Counted from the stretch's first letter, positions 22,700-34,592 are shown. The stretch is 64,000 bases of DNA from Anisus vortex (GCA_949126835.1 OX421495.1:3791011-3855010), one strand, 5' to 3'. Notes: a model not told the origin generated them from the sequence alone. Numbers and translations: made by a program.

Positions 22700-23640
22700 C
22701 TCGAGTCAATTGCAGACAGTAATTAATTGGAGAGCTAACAAGCTAGGGAACATTAGTGGCGGTGTGGGGGGGGGGGGAGGGGGGGCAGATTGAAGCCGAG
22801 GGTACAAAGCTTCGCGTCTGCTCAAGTTAAGTGCATAAATTTATAGAAGAGGGGAGGGGAGGGCTAACAACATTGTGAGGGCGATGCATCAGTTGAATTG
22901 TCCCTCAAGTGAGATGGTGGGGGGGGGGGGGGGGGAAGAATTATGCAGCTTTAAAGGGTGTCACGAAATGCCCTGGAGACGCCGAAGTTCTAGGCGGAAC
23001 GAATTGGAAGATAACCTTGTCTCGATGGTCCGCGTGCTGCAAATGTAACATGTCTCTGGCAGCCCCTTCGCCTTTGAGGGCGTGGCGAAATTTCTCTACA
23101 CGGGAGAAACGTATTGGCCGGAGAGAAGAAAAAACACAAACACACACACACACACTGCCACTGATCCTATCCAATCAACAACGTCCAACGCACGCGCAGA
23201 GGCTCGTGATTGTCACGCCCCCTTTTCAACGCGATTGGCTGTTTAAGAAAGCCAACACCTTTTCTCCTATAACATTAGACAAGAAGAGAAAGTTGTAACG
23301 ATTTAGAAAGTTGTATGTTATGCAGTGATGGAGGGTTGGGGGGTGCAAGGGAGAGGGGGCGTGTGAGCGCGTGTAGTTCCAACTATCTTTGAAAAAAATA
23401 AATAACATAGATCAAGGGAGGGGGTGGCTATGGCTGATTTAAAAGCCGGGGGGGGGGGGGCGGGAGCGGAACTTTAAAAAAAAAAGAAAGCAAAAACAAG
23501 ATAACCAGGCCATAAGGCGGGAGAGAAAGAAGGAGGGGGGGAGGGAAAAGTTAAAAGACTTGGTCACGTCCCGTGGCAGTCAATTTGCCATGCACGGTGA
23601 GTGAGCTGAGGAAGTGAACCCGTCGTTTTCACCAAGTCAT
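22700..23640 (+). promoter_or_regulatory. G-rich, CCAAT-containing candidate promoter region
   Basis: Contains TAATTAATTGG (about 22,721), several G-runs of 9-17, CpG-rich sequence at 22,960-23,240, ATCCAATCAAC (23,168) and the inverse GCGATTGGCTG (23,231), plus CACGCCCCC. It ends in CCATGCACG/GTGAGT at 23,589-23,602, an ATG with a strong donor in phase 1. It lies upstream of Pax1/9 and no other + strand gene is visible between, so it may be a Pax1/9 promoter and alternative first exon. Confidence 0.35.
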
Positions 23641-25150
23641 GCTCAACATGCTCCGCTGAGGTGTCCCGGAATATTACGCACATCTTGTTTGTTGGGGGGA
23701 AGAAGAGATCGAAGTGAATTCTGGGAACGATACATTATACGGCAGACGAGATTTGAACAATGGAATCTATCTTTCAATGTTAGTATGTTTTTTGTTGAGG
23801 TTTTTTTTTTACATCACTAATTTCATGCATTCTTATAATTACTTTTTTTTTTTACCAACCAGTGCTTATGTCATAGCGCATTAGAGTTTTGCCAATATCT
23901 GAATACTATTATGACACTGGATAGAATAGGCGCATCCAAACTATGGCCCACGGGCCAATTGTGGCTCACCACTCATATAAAAAAAAAAATCCCTTCAATG
24001 GGTTCTTTGGTCCTTAGAGTCGCCAATATTGGAAGCGTGTTTAATTTATGATGATTTTGTTTCATTCAATTCACAGTAGTGCGTTATGATGTGTGGTATT
24101 CTTTGTTTTAAATGTATGCTATATTAATTAATTACCTATAATGCATGCGGCCTACAAATGTATAGTCCCAATGTAACAAAATTTGTAAAACATTTCATAA
24201 ATTTATTTTAGCATTTTGCTTCAGTTTTTGCGGGCTGACATTAATATTGAAGATTGTTTACTCGTTGCATGCTCAAGAGTTTCACGACAATGTTATTTTG
24301 AAAAAGCTCATTTGTTATAGGTTAATTTTAAACTATTCCAAACTAAATTGAGTACAATGCCAAAAATATTTTGTAAACAAAAAATAATTTAAAACAAAAT
24401 TTATGCAAGTTTAATTTCTTAAATTGTTAATTTTAACACATACATATTTGTGAAAACGTCTTATAAAAGAACACACTAATAGAGGGGTCGGCAACCTACG
24501 GAACGCGTGCCGGAATTCGCACGCATTAGAGTTTTGCAAATATTTGAAGACTGTTATAACACTGGGTTGAATAGGCATTATATATAATAGAATATATTGA
24601 ATAGCACAGTCTCAAAGGATAAAATGTATTTTAAATAGGCTTGCATGTTACATCAAGTTTACACACATTCACTAATAAATAAAGTTTGTATATAGCCCAC
24701 ATTGCCTTTAAAGACTGTTGCCCCAAAAGATATTTTGTTTTCACTGTTTAACCTTTTCTTAATCTTCAGAAATTATTTTTTAAAATTTCTTTTCCTTTCA
24801 AAGGTGTAGGCCTACTATTTATTTTAATTCACATTTCGTTCGTAATCGGAAATAAACAAAAGACAGTTAAATTCATAATTCAATATCATTAGACAAAATT
24901 ATTCACATAATATTTTAACATAATTTTATTTCGTTTTATAACATTTCAGAGTTTTTCACAAAACGCAACAAATATCTGGCCATGGACTTTGGTACATTTT
25001 GATTGGCTGGTTGGCCTTTTGTTTTAGAAAAAAATGTTCTGACCTCAATGTGTTCGTTTAATATTCTTACAACGTGGCTCTGAATAACAGAGACTTCATG
25101 CTTCTGTGGAACAGCAAAGTGTAATTCAATAAATTAGTGACCTACTGGAT
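23641..25150. other. AT-rich repeats upstream of the candidate Pax1/9 start
   Basis: Two transposon edges recognised: AGGCGCATCCAAACTATGGC at 23,928 and GGGGTCGGCAACCTACGG at 24,485, each followed by the shared word GCATTAGAGTTTTGC nearby. These are decayed hAT-type ends without visible partners. The remainder is AT-rich and non-coding. Confidence 0.4.
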
Positions 25151-25253
25151 ACTGGACTATTAACCTTATAATAAAGGCGTGGACTAATTAACAACCCTGG
25201 ACACCTTATCTCTTCACGCTGGCCTCCCGTTAGACTTTGGTCACTCCGCCGTC

Positions 25254-25257
25254 ATGG
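25254..25257 (+). CDS. PAX1/9: Candidate first coding exon of Pax1/9 (ATGG)
   Basis: CCGTCATGG is followed by GTAAGT, with G at -3 and +4 around the ATG. The four coding bases leave phase 1, exactly what the 40,674 exon requires, and give M-E-H-Q-T-Y-G-E-V; vertebrate PAX1 reads ME-QTYGEV and PAX9 has, from memory, an intron at the same place. A TATA-like TTATAATAAAGG at 25,167 would place transcription start near 25,200. Competing start: 23,590-23,596. No transcript evidence is available. Confidence 0.45.
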
Positions 25258-25439
25258 GTAAGTACTAAAACTGACATATATAACAAGCTACTCGTTGAGA
25301 CTTGGCTCCATACTGTATTAATTATAATCAGACAATTATTTGTGAAGCGAAAAACTGTCCGGACTATGCAATAAAGATTCTACAGAATAGAGGTTGTAAT
25401 AACTATACGTTTATGTATGCCCACATAACTTTTCCTGCT

Positions 25440-26504
25440 TTTATATCTATTATATATAAAAAGTAGACTGTATGTGTGTGGTATCCGATCCCCATTGGTT
25501 AATTTAAGGACAAATGACCTTATGGTCTCCTATTTTACTTTTGCGATCTCGCTTCCTGCATGTGTCCACCCTAGCTGAGTGCTTAGCGTATCTGACTGCC
25601 AGCGACCTGGGTTCGATTCCTCACTGATAGCTTTCTTTCTTGTTTTTATTTCCATTAATATTACTTTTGTTATAAAGATTGTAAAGAATTGTAGGACTTA
25701 AAGCGTTCCTAAGACTTAGTAAAATCTAATAATTATAGGCCTATTTTAGACGCATACGGGTGACGGGTGTTCGTTTCTCATCAACATGGATAGTCCTACC
25801 TTTTTGATAAATAAAAAGACATGCTTTGTTTTAACCCGATTACAATATTTAAAAAAAATTACTTTCTTCAATGTTTTCAGTAAATAAACAATAATAATTT
25901 TAAAACTATTATAGCTTTATGTTCATTATAATTTCATTTACTATGATAAGATGAACCGCTTGCTCTATTTTTAGAGCTTATATCAACTTTTTTTCCGTGC
26001 GTAACCAATAAGGTTGTCATATATTACTTCTACGCTCCTCGTTGTTTCTTAAATGTTTCCGCTTTATAAAACTTTCGATTTTAATTTTTCATTGAGAAAA
26101 TCGAAGCGATTCAATAAAACGGAAGTGCAAAGGAAATAACGAATCGGAAATTCCGAAAATCAGTGTTTCGAGTCATCATATAGCAGAAATACTATGTGTA
26201 TTATAGTCTATGGTAGTTTATAAATTTTTCTCTGTAACTATACACTTAGGCTTATTCTATGTATTTGATTCCACGGGCTACGCCGGGCAATTAACCTTTT
26301 TGTTAAATAAAAATACTTTCCTATTTTTTCTACCCGCTTACAATATTTATTTTAAATAACTTTCCTAAATGTTTTCAGTAAATAATAATTATATTTGTAA
26401 AATGATTCGATCTAGATTATTCCAGATCCATAGCTTTCTGTTCGTTGTAGTTTATACAATTTTTATCTCCCCCTCCCCCGGGCAACGCCGGGTAATTTAG
26501 CTTG
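25440..26504 (+). mobile_element. Helitron-like non-autonomous element, with inserted MITE
   Basis: Left part TAGACTGTATGTGTGTGG and CCGATCCCCATTGGTTAA is repeated (inverse) at 56,830-56,868. Right end is a hairpin CCCGGGCAACGCCGGG (26,477-26,492) then TAATTTAGCTTG, the form of Helitron 3' ends (hairpin, about 10 nt, CTRR). An internal tRNA-like box GGGTTCGATTCC lies at 25,610. A second internal CGGGCTACGCCGGGCAAT at 26,273 suggests two merged copies. A MITE interrupts it at 25,939-26,209. Confidence 0.6.
25939..26209 (+). mobile_element. MITE, AGACTATAATAAGATGG family, nested in Helitron-like element
   Basis: CTATGATAAGATGAACCGCT to ATTATAGTCT, with all core blocks including CCGTGCGTAACCAATAAGG. 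Closest to the copies at 43,220-43,518 and 63,724-64,000. Confidence 0.85.
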
Positions 26505-26543
26505 TATAGGCCCTCTACTCATTTACTAGAGTGATTGTAGAAT

Positions 26544-26624
26544 CTAACCCTTCCCGTACCGACCTACTTCTATCTATGCTGCCTTCAGTTCCGCTATATA
26601 CGCGCCCGGGACTGTAAGGGCTAA
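26544..26624 (+). mobile_element. 81-bp mini-element (piggyBac-like ends), copy 1
   Basis: CCCTTCCCGTACCGACC at the left and GGGACTGTAAGGG at the right, flanked by CTAA on both sides. Nearly identical to 39,710-39,790 (inverted) and 40,025-40,105, which have TTAA flanks. Confidence 0.7.
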
Positions 26625-26923
26625 CAGCTTACTTCAGAGAATCACTATTTATTATTCTGTGGTTTAAACTCTAAATTAACTAAATAAAGCCACGAAGCCC
26701 AAGTTGTTTGACGTTAGGCGATAAATCTAAATCACTATCTTAGGTCGGTTATTGCTTCATTTATTTGATTTGTCCTGATTGTAAAGTTTTAAATTATCAT
26801 TTAGTTTTATATTACTTGGCCTAGAGTTTATATTTGTGTTCTTAGTTGTATGTTAAATGCGCTCTTAGCTTACATTATGTTTGTTGGCAGCACTATACAA
26901 ATATTATTATTATTATTGTAAAT

Positions 26924-27698
26924 GAGCCCAAGTCAAAAGGTGCTCTTTCAAGGGAAAAAATTTCATATACACAGAGAGGTGTAAAAATTCACTTAAGTAT
27001 TGTCAGAACCTTCCTACACATGATTTGAATAGTGGGAAGATAAGTTATACACTGGAAAAGACACAGTGACGAAAAACGCGAAACATTAGTAATGGCTGCT
27101 ATAGACACCTTGGTGTCACTTAGGACAAATGACAACAAAAAATTGACTTCAGAAAAAAACATACTAATTCTTGATGGATTTCTTCAAGAATTTAACACAC
27201 ATATCTTCATAGCCTATATTTATGATATTCAAGAGTATTACAAGCATAGGAGTTGCAAAAGAGGGGGTTTAGGAGCATAAACTCCACTCACTTTAAATGA
27301 CAACAAACTGTATTAAGCAACACTATTTCTTTTAAACCCTTGTAAAAAAAATTATCCCTGCATCAATTTGAGCAAACTTTGTGGCAAATAGTTATTTAAG
27401 GTCTTCTTGTATCTACCAAATGAGTTTGAGATACATATAAAGCTCCAAGTTTTTTCAAATAAAGTCTAGAAAAAGTGCATGTATAGTCACTTAAGAGTCA
27501 CCGGCAAAAAACGTAATATTTTCATCTAAAATGCGTTTTGAGTCATTTTTTAATCAACCTAGGTCAAAATGCTATGTCATGCTATCTCGTTGTGTGAACT
27601 AAGTCCAAGTTTTAACTATTTAATTGCATTTTGACCCTTTAATAGCGATTTTAAAAATATCAGTTTTGAGGTAGCCTACGACCTTTTGACTTGGGCTC
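26924..27698. mobile_element. DNA transposon remnant with perfect 18-bp inverted repeats
   Basis: GAGCCCAAGTCAAAAGGT at 26,924-26,941 and its exact inverse at 27,681-27,698, flanked by AAAT on both sides. Interior 739 bp with short open frames (for example 27,092-27,280) that I do not recognise. Confidence 0.75.
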
Positions 27699-27699
27699 A

Positions 27700-28460
27700 A
27701 ATATATTATGGCGTCTAGAATGTTCTTCCGTGTCTAAGGTCTACCAAACAATAGACTGGAGTAGTAGGGGCCGAATATTATTGTGTGTGTAAAGAAAAAT
27801 AATTAATGTGTTATTATTATATAGTAGCCTATAGAGACTGTCTTTCGTTCTCCCCATCAACTTCACTTTCAAGAGCTGAATGTAAAAAAAAAAGTAGCCT
27901 ATGCTGATTAAATCTTATTTCTCCATAAAAAGGGATATGCAGGACTACAATGTGGTGCCTGTGAAATTCCATATTTTAAAATTCGAGACTTTAGGAAATG
28001 TATAAGGCAGGCCTTATTAACCCGTACATTTATATAATCTGTGTGTAAGGGAAAAAATAGTTCAGTTTTTGTTTTCATATACCGCGGGGTGATTTCATGA
28101 TTAAGTGAATTTAGCTTAATTCTTGTTTCTAGTGTCTTTAAGTGGATTTAGCTAATTTCATGTTGTTGTTTTTTTGTGTGTGTCATTAAGAGTTTAGCTT
28201 AATGCATGTTTCTAGTATTATTACGTGAGCTTAGCTTAATTCAGCTTTCTAGTAGCATTAAGTGATATTCGTAGTTTTCAAAAAGAATATTAAGTGATAA
28301 CGGAAAAATAACAGAAAACAAAAAGTCAACGAATATGCACTAATACCAGCAGACGTGTGCAATTACGTTTGCAGAAAAGTAGAAATAGGCGGGGAAAATA
28401 TCTTATCATTTACAGATGCTATTGCACCATAGGCGTATCTATCCGAGGCTTGCACCCAAT
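27700..28460. other. AT-rich DNA with degenerate tandem repeats
   Basis: At 28,095-28,275 a decayed repeat of about 55-60 bp (GATTTAGCTTAATTCTTGTTTCTAG-like words) recurs four times. No gene. Confidence 0.4.
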
Positions 28461-28461
28461 C

Positions 28462-28605
28462 TTATCTTATCTTATATATTACAGACGCTCCTTCTATAAA
28501 GAATATAATTGCGTCCTACGCTCATCTTTGCAGTTTGAGTAGGGTTTTAGATGATGACAATTTTTTTTATTTTTTCCGTCTCATTCATGCACTCCATTTA
28601 ACGAC
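28462..28605 (-). mobile_element. CR1/L2-like LINE 3' end
   Basis: Inverse of the family tail: CTTATCTTATATATTACAGA, CGCTCCTTCTATAAAG, TTGCGTCCTACGCTCAT. Corresponds to about 51,200-51,320. Confidence 0.8.
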
Positions 28606-28789
28606 ACAGCGGAAAAAAAAGAGTTTATTATATAAATTAAGTTCTCGTATACTTGTTGTTTTAGTTGAATGTTTGTTTCTTTTAATTGACGTGTTCCTTA
28701 ACAGGCGATGCATACATAATATTGTATTTAGGTCTAACAAATCTTAAGTAACTTTTTAGTTTTATGTTCATTTTACACTCAGGGCCGTA

Positions 28790-29236
28790 TTAAGGATTGT
28801 GGGGGCCCTGTTCCCAAATGTATGTGGGGGCCCCTCGTGGCCTCGCCCTGCCTTCGACATACATCAGAAAAGTGCCGTTAATTCATGTTACATTCTGTAA
28901 CATCATAAATTGTAAGTTGCGCTTAGCTTGGTTGAACTGGAGCGCTTAAAATTGTAGGGGAATATATGAATTTTTATTTTGTAGGGGAATATATGAATTT
29001 TTATTTTGTAGGGGAATATATGAATTTTTATTTTGTAGGGGAATATATGAATTTTTATTTTGTAGGGGAATACATGAATTTTTATTTTGTAGGGGAATAT
29101 ATGAATTTTATTTTACATGTTCAACGAAAGCATGGGGACGTCACTAAAAAGCAATATTTTTTTTGTGTGGGGGCCTCTTTTATGTGGGGGACCCTGTTCC
29201 AATGGAACATGTGGAACATGCCTAAATACGCCACTG
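28790..29236. mobile_element. hAT-like MITE containing a 27-bp minisatellite
   Basis: Ends CAGGGCCGTATTAAGG and CTAAATACGCCACTG (imperfect inverse). Flanks TTTACACT (28,782-28,789) and GTTACACT (29,237-29,244) match 7/8. Interior carries GTGGGGGCCC-type blocks at both ends and the tandem array 28,954-29,115. Confidence 0.72.
28954..29115. repeat. 27-bp minisatellite, six units
   Basis: GTAGGGGAATATATGAATTT plus TTATTTT, starts at 28,954, 28,981, 29,008 and so on. Because 27 is a multiple of 3 it keeps one frame open (repeating MNFYFVGEY), which is not evidence of coding. Confidence 0.92.
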
Positions 29237-29439
29237 GTTACACTTGTAGAAATATTTTAGGCAGAAACGGCTCTCTTTGTCCCTCGATTAGGTTCTCTGT
29301 GTGTGTTTTAATTGCAAGTGAGATAGTAACAAGATCTTTAAAATTGTTTAAATGCCAAAAAACAAACACCTTGATTATATTTATTAAATAAAGCATCGTA
29401 GACAACTCTATGAATATGTTGTGGATCCATCGAGATGTT

Positions 29440-29800
29440 GAGAAATTCGCAACAATAAAGATGACTTCAGCAGAAGTTATGCCTGCAGAGAACTCCCAGG
29501 TTGTCAGGTGTACTACCTGGCACTGAGCACTGTAACTCTATAAGTACACTGTCCTGGCCAGCTATGCAAAGACTCTCTCTGTTCTCCCCCCGTCTCCCGC
29601 TTCCCCACCCCCCACCATTTATTCGACTTCCATTGGCTACAGTATCCCGGCATGCCTGATCCCGGCCATGACAGTATCATAGACAGGAAGGGCAGCCATT
29701 ATTCAGGGTATGTTAATTGTCAGACGGCATTAGCTCCGATGCACTATTACGTCATATACGTTCCCAGAATGCTCGTCTAAGTTTAGGATAAGAAAGGAAA
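29440..29800 (+). promoter_or_regulatory. Unique GC-balanced segment, candidate conserved non-coding element
   Basis: Non-repetitive sequence in the proposed Pax1/9 intron 1, with GC near 50 percent against an AT-rich background. Contains CCATTATTCAGG, CAGACGGCATTAGC and CCATTGGCT. No ORF or repeat homology seen. Only its composition and position suggest a role. Confidence 0.25.
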
Positions 29801-29861
29801 CGGGAGGTCCAATTGGATGAACCGAAATCTGGATTAATTTTACGAAACGCAAGAAACCCGA

Positions 29862-30120
29862 TGTCTCTTATTTTATATATTACAGACGCTCCTTCAATAA
29901 AGAATATTATTGCGTCATATGCTCATTTGCTGTCCGAGCCTGGTATTTCATTTTGATTAGTGTTTTAAATGAAATTAAGTTTGCCGGTTTTTCCTAATTT
30001 GTCCAGGCAACCCATTCCATGCCCGGGTAACACTTGGGGAGAAAGAGTACTTATAGGTTTATTATGCCTTCGTTCTCGCATAAGGGATAAGGAAAGTGCT
30101 TTTGTCCTTATGTTTATGTG
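29862..30120 (-). mobile_element. CR1/L2-like LINE 3' end
   Basis: Inverse tail TATATATTACAGACGCTCCT, ATTATTGCGTCATATGCTCA, then CAACCCATTCCATGCCCGGG and GTTCTCGCATAAGGG; collinear with 51,100-51,320. Confidence 0.85.
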
Positions 30121-30667
30121 TGTGTGTTGTTTGCGGCATGGGTGTGCTTCTGTGTATGTATGTAAGGACAGGGTTACGATTAGGCTGAGTTTAAACTAGC
30201 ACCGGCTAAGCTGGAGTTAGCCTCCTTGTCTCGATTACAATCAAGTGAGAAAACGGATATTGGTAGTAGACTGATAACATAACAGTACCTTGACCACACT
30301 GACCACAGAACATGTTCCAGCTTGACCACGAGTTGACACAAACAAAAATCAATAATTGATCAAATAGTAAATAGTTGATCAAATTATCAACACACGATGT
30401 TGCTTTAAGCTAGGTCAAGACTGTGCCATAAAAAGTAAATTTGCGCGCCGCAAAAAAAACAACAACAAACAAAACAAACAAACAAAAAACACAAGAAAAT
30501 AGTAAAGGCCACTTAGATAGACCTTCATCAGTTTACTTCAGCGCCCCCACTCGGTCATTTTGGGATATCCCAGCCCGATTCTCACATCAGACTACGATTA
30601 TATACGTCACTGAATTACAACGTTGTGTGAAAATTGAAATCTGTTATAAAATGTTGATTTTAAGCAA

Positions 30668-30959
30668 AGACTATAAAAAGATGGACCGCTTGCTCTATTT
30701 TTAGACTTTATATGTTATTTTTTTCCGTGCGCAGCCAATAACGCTGTATTAAAATGACTTCTACGCTCCTACGTCTGCCTAAATAGTTCCACTGTGTACA
30801 GCTTTCGATTAAAATTTTAATTTTTCATTGAGAAAATGATAGCGATTAAATAAAACGGAAGTGCACAGTACAAAAGAGAATCGGGAATTCTGAAAAGAAG
30901 TCATTAGAGTCATCAAATAGCAGAAATATTCAAGCAAGCGGTTCATATTTTTATAGTCT
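30668..30959 (+). mobile_element. MITE, AGACTATAATAAGATGG family
   Basis: AGACTATAAAAAGATGGACC to CAAGCAAGCGGTTCATATTT then TTATAGTCT. Core CCGTGCGCAGCCAATAACGC. Confidence 0.85.
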
Positions 30960-33645
30960 TTGTTTTAAGAAAGTAGAAGCGATATAATTATTTGTGGGTC
31001 ACTAAGTCAACATATAGAAATAACTGGATCACAGAAAATAATATTATTATAGTTTGTGAGACGCTGCTCTTAACACAATAATTTCATCTTAAACCTACAC
31101 CAACTTTCATTATATTTATTCATTCATACGCATTGTATGTAATTTCCAAATCAATATATTCATTCTTTTTAATAAATTCATAAATTCAATGTTATTCAAA
31201 TTTTAAATCACTAAAGTTAATTCATTTTGTAAATGCCCGGTTCTACGTTGTTCTAAATCCTAAATCTTGTGATTCAATCAGTAATTTTCAAAAAAATAGG
31301 TCTATGGTCTTCATTTTAAAAAAGTATGTAGAATTTTTTTATTTATACTATTTATTAATTTGATATTTTCTTGCCCCCCCCCCCCTTCCCACAGACTGAA
31401 ATCACTTTATGATATCTTTAAACGAATTTGTCTGTAGGGTCTAAGAAATATTCTTTAAAACCTCACAGCACAATCCTGGATTGTAAGGTTCCACAGGTGT
31501 ATCAAATACTATTCTTTTTCCATCTATTGGATCAGCGCTTCTCAACCATAAACTACGATGATCCCATGGTTGGTTAAATTTTTTCCTAATAAAACACACA
31601 CAACAGCTTTTTTTAAAGACACTATAAAATCTATGGGATTATTTTACAGAACATATACTTTATGTTGAGCAATGGTGCTCTGGTATATGTGCAAGGCACT
31701 AACTAATACTATTATTGTATGCGTAAGGACCTGCGCTTATTCAATTATTTTTCATTGTAAATATTGGCGTCCACTGGAGTTGTTCCGGTGTAAGATGGGG
31801 GAAAAAGAGGGAAAAGTGTGGGTGGCATTTCAATGATAAACTATATTTTTAAAATTCCGAAACGAACGGGTTAGCGATGGCTAAGGTCCATTTTTAACAG
31901 ACCTATACATGGAATAGTAAAAAGCGCTCATGGATTTTGTCATTCTTCGTGACATAATTAGCATTGGTATAAAGCTGCACCTAAATGCCCTACAGACATA
32001 GAAAATAGAGAGAGAGATAGAAACGGGGAAGATACAGAAGGAAACAACCCCCCCCCCCCCCCGTTTTAGTGGTTGTCGCAGCTCCACCCCACCCCCCCCT
32101 AACAGAACTCTCTTTGAGTGCTTTATTATTAAAATAGATATATTTTTTTCTCAGCATTAAAACCCTACGTTAGGAATGATTGTAAATATACTTTCCATCT
32201 TGCAGATATTTCTTTTCTTTTTTAAACTCAACATTAATTTTTTGTCTCAATTCATTTCACACATTTCTACACGGAAAATACTCCCCCTCCCCCCCCCAAC
32301 GCCCCTATTTTTTTTATCTACTTTTCTCTCCAACTATCCACCCTCTTTCGCCCCCACCCCAAAAGTCCCCATTATTTTATATTTTTGAACCATACGGTTT
32401 TTAAAAACAAACTTTTAAAGTAAGGGGTTGGATGGGGAAGGGACAGCGAACCGCCGGGCGCAACTGTTTGAGTATCTCAAGTTTTCTCCCCTGTAAACGA
32501 GGCGCCCCGCTGTGAGCCGGCACCCATCAGAGGCAGCCCACGGTCTCTGTTAAACTCATCAGCTGTAAAGGGTGGGGGTGTGAGTAGAGGAGAGAAGCAA
32601 GAAGGGGGGGGGGGAGAGAAAGAAAGATAAAAAAGCACTTCTCTGCAGTCACAGTTGTAGATCAACACTCCACTAGGCATGTAGTCAACTTTATAGAGCC
32701 GCGCTCTGGTCTACGATGGTGAAGAAAGGTTCAAATCCGATCACATCATCTGTCTTAACAGGCTTTGAAAGTTACGTGAGCCCAACACCCCATCTGGCAA
32801 CCCCTTACAACCTAAAACAACACAACTTCTTCTTAACAGCAACTAATGGTGGATTCTCCTAAATAGAAAGTCCTAATTTGAAACCATTAGATAATGTCTA
32901 ACTATCTATCAATATATCTATCTCTATTTATCTATCAATCTAATCTGTTACTCTCTATATATCTTTATCTATCTTTTTTAAACTATCTGTCTATTTATCT
33001 ATTTAATCCATATGCATATTCATATATTTAAATATAAATCTATTTGATCTACATGCCTACATTTTTGTCTACCTGTTATCTAAACATACACACACACCTA
33101 CCTACCCACCAACCTACCTATCCACTCACCGATTACCCAAATACCTAATTACCTATATGCCTACCTACTAAACAACATATCTACCAACCTACTTTCATAC
33201 CTACGTTGTCTCCGTCTACTTACATCATGTCTTTCTGTTGTCCGAAGTCTGTAAACATACATAGAAAAACAACAAAGCTTACTTTAAAGACATTGACTAG
33301 ATGCCGAGCTAAAGCTGACCTCTTGCTCTTGGTTATCTGGGAAATCTGAAAGAGGTCCTGTTTGGGGACCTTAGAGACCTTTTTTGCTTACATGACCTGA
33401 ACATCCAATTACATTAAACTCTTAGCTTGCTGGATATTTTCGCGCGTGCCAATGCTCCAAAATCTTTGAATCTTTGAATGAGATCCCAATGCATCACAAA
33501 GTGTAAATCACTTTACTGTCTTATAAGGGGATATGGTAGGGTAATGACGTAATAGCATAAAAGGCCCAAGCACTTAATGGAAAAAAAACTCATAGAAACG
33601 TCACAACCGTAGGCCGAAAATTTATTCTTTACTTTTGTGTTATAT
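30960..33645. other. AT-rich intron or intergenic DNA with simple repeats
   Basis: Holds a hAT-type end CAGCGCTTCTCAACC at 31,538, C- and G-homopolymers (31,374; 32,048; 32,602), a GC-richer patch at 32,430-32,700 and a long degenerate CTAT/CTAC repeat at 32,895-33,190. No gene recognised. Confidence 0.4.
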
Positions 33646-33647
33646 TC

Positions 33648-34063
33648 TACCGTAAAATCTCAAGTATGAGCAGCACCTGTATATAGGCCGCGGGTTTACA
33701 TTGGAACGTCAAATGCGAGTAAAATTGTAGTTCACGTGTATAAGCCGCACTCAAAATCTATTTGGTGTACTTGTTTAATTTTTTCAGCCATATTTTTTTT
33801 GTATTTTTCACTGTTGGTGTTTGCGAATTTTTAATTTTGTGTCGAATGAAAGATCAAATATCAGCAATATATTAATATTATTATGAGTCATTTTAAAGCA
33901 CGAAATTTCAGGATTTCAAGTTATAAGATAAAGTTATAAAGTCAATTTCAGATGATATCTGAACCTAGGAAAATAACAATTTTTTATTTACACGTGTATG
34001 AGCCGCACCTCTTTCCTGGACCTAAAAATTGAGTAAAAAACAGTACCGGTAGATTTACGGTAG
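33648..34063. mobile_element. Inverted-repeat element TACCGTAAAATCT
   Basis: TACCGTAAAATCT at the left, AGATTTACGGTA at the right. Interior repeats GTGTATAAGCCGCACTC and ACGTGTATGAGCCGCACCTC in tandem-like fashion. Non-coding. Confidence 0.65.
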
Positions 34064-34211
34064 TTAAAATAAAAACTTGTGTGTTTGTTTAACTAATATC
34101 GAAGGGAAATCGGACAAACTTTTATTTAAGTAAATCTATTTGTTCAGAACTAAAATGTAACATTTACTTAAATTAATTAATATTGTTTGGAAATTTAAAA
34201 AAATGTTCATA

Positions 34212-34300
34212 CAATTATCTTAAATAATTACGGACGCCCCTTCTATAAAAAAGATTATTGCGTCCTACGCTCATCCGTGGTTTAAATCTAGTCTGGGTCT
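34212..34300 (-). mobile_element. CR1/L2-like LINE 3' fragment (inverted)
   Basis: ATTACGGACGCCCCTTCTAT, ATTATTGCGTCCTACGCTCAT. Faces a + strand copy that starts about 60 bp downstream. Confidence 0.75.
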
Positions 34301-34359
34301 TGCATCCTCAAAAATGCTTTTTGGGGCTTTTCTCTCCTAGCTGCCAAGTGCATATAGAT

Positions 34360-34545
34360 ATACTTTATTCCCGACAGGCATTCGGGCATGGAATAGGGTG
34401 CCTGAAGAAACCAGGAAAACCAATAACTTATCATTTAAAACAGTAATAAAAATGCAAGACTAGACTAGGACCACTGATGAGCGTTGGACGCAATAATCTT
34501 CTCTATAGAATGAGAGTCTGTAATATATAAGACAATATAACTGTT
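34360..34545 (+). mobile_element. CR1/L2-like LINE 3' fragment
   Basis: TTCCCGACAGGCATTCGGGC, GAAACCAGGAAAACCAATAA, GGACGCAATAATCTTCTCTA, tail TATATAAGACAATA. Confidence 0.85.
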
Positions 34546-34592
34546 GCAACACTGCTTTCACCTCCTTTTATGGACGCCTTTAGTATAGATCT

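Noticed and set aside
22909..23298. 129-codon ORF upstream of Pax1/9
   Set aside because: Starts in a G17 homopolymer, low complexity, opposite frames also open; more likely promoter or UTR sequence.
28966..29391. 141-codon ORF starting with five repeats of MNFYFVGEY
   Set aside because: Produced by a 27-bp minisatellite inside a hAT-like MITE; the rest has no homology.
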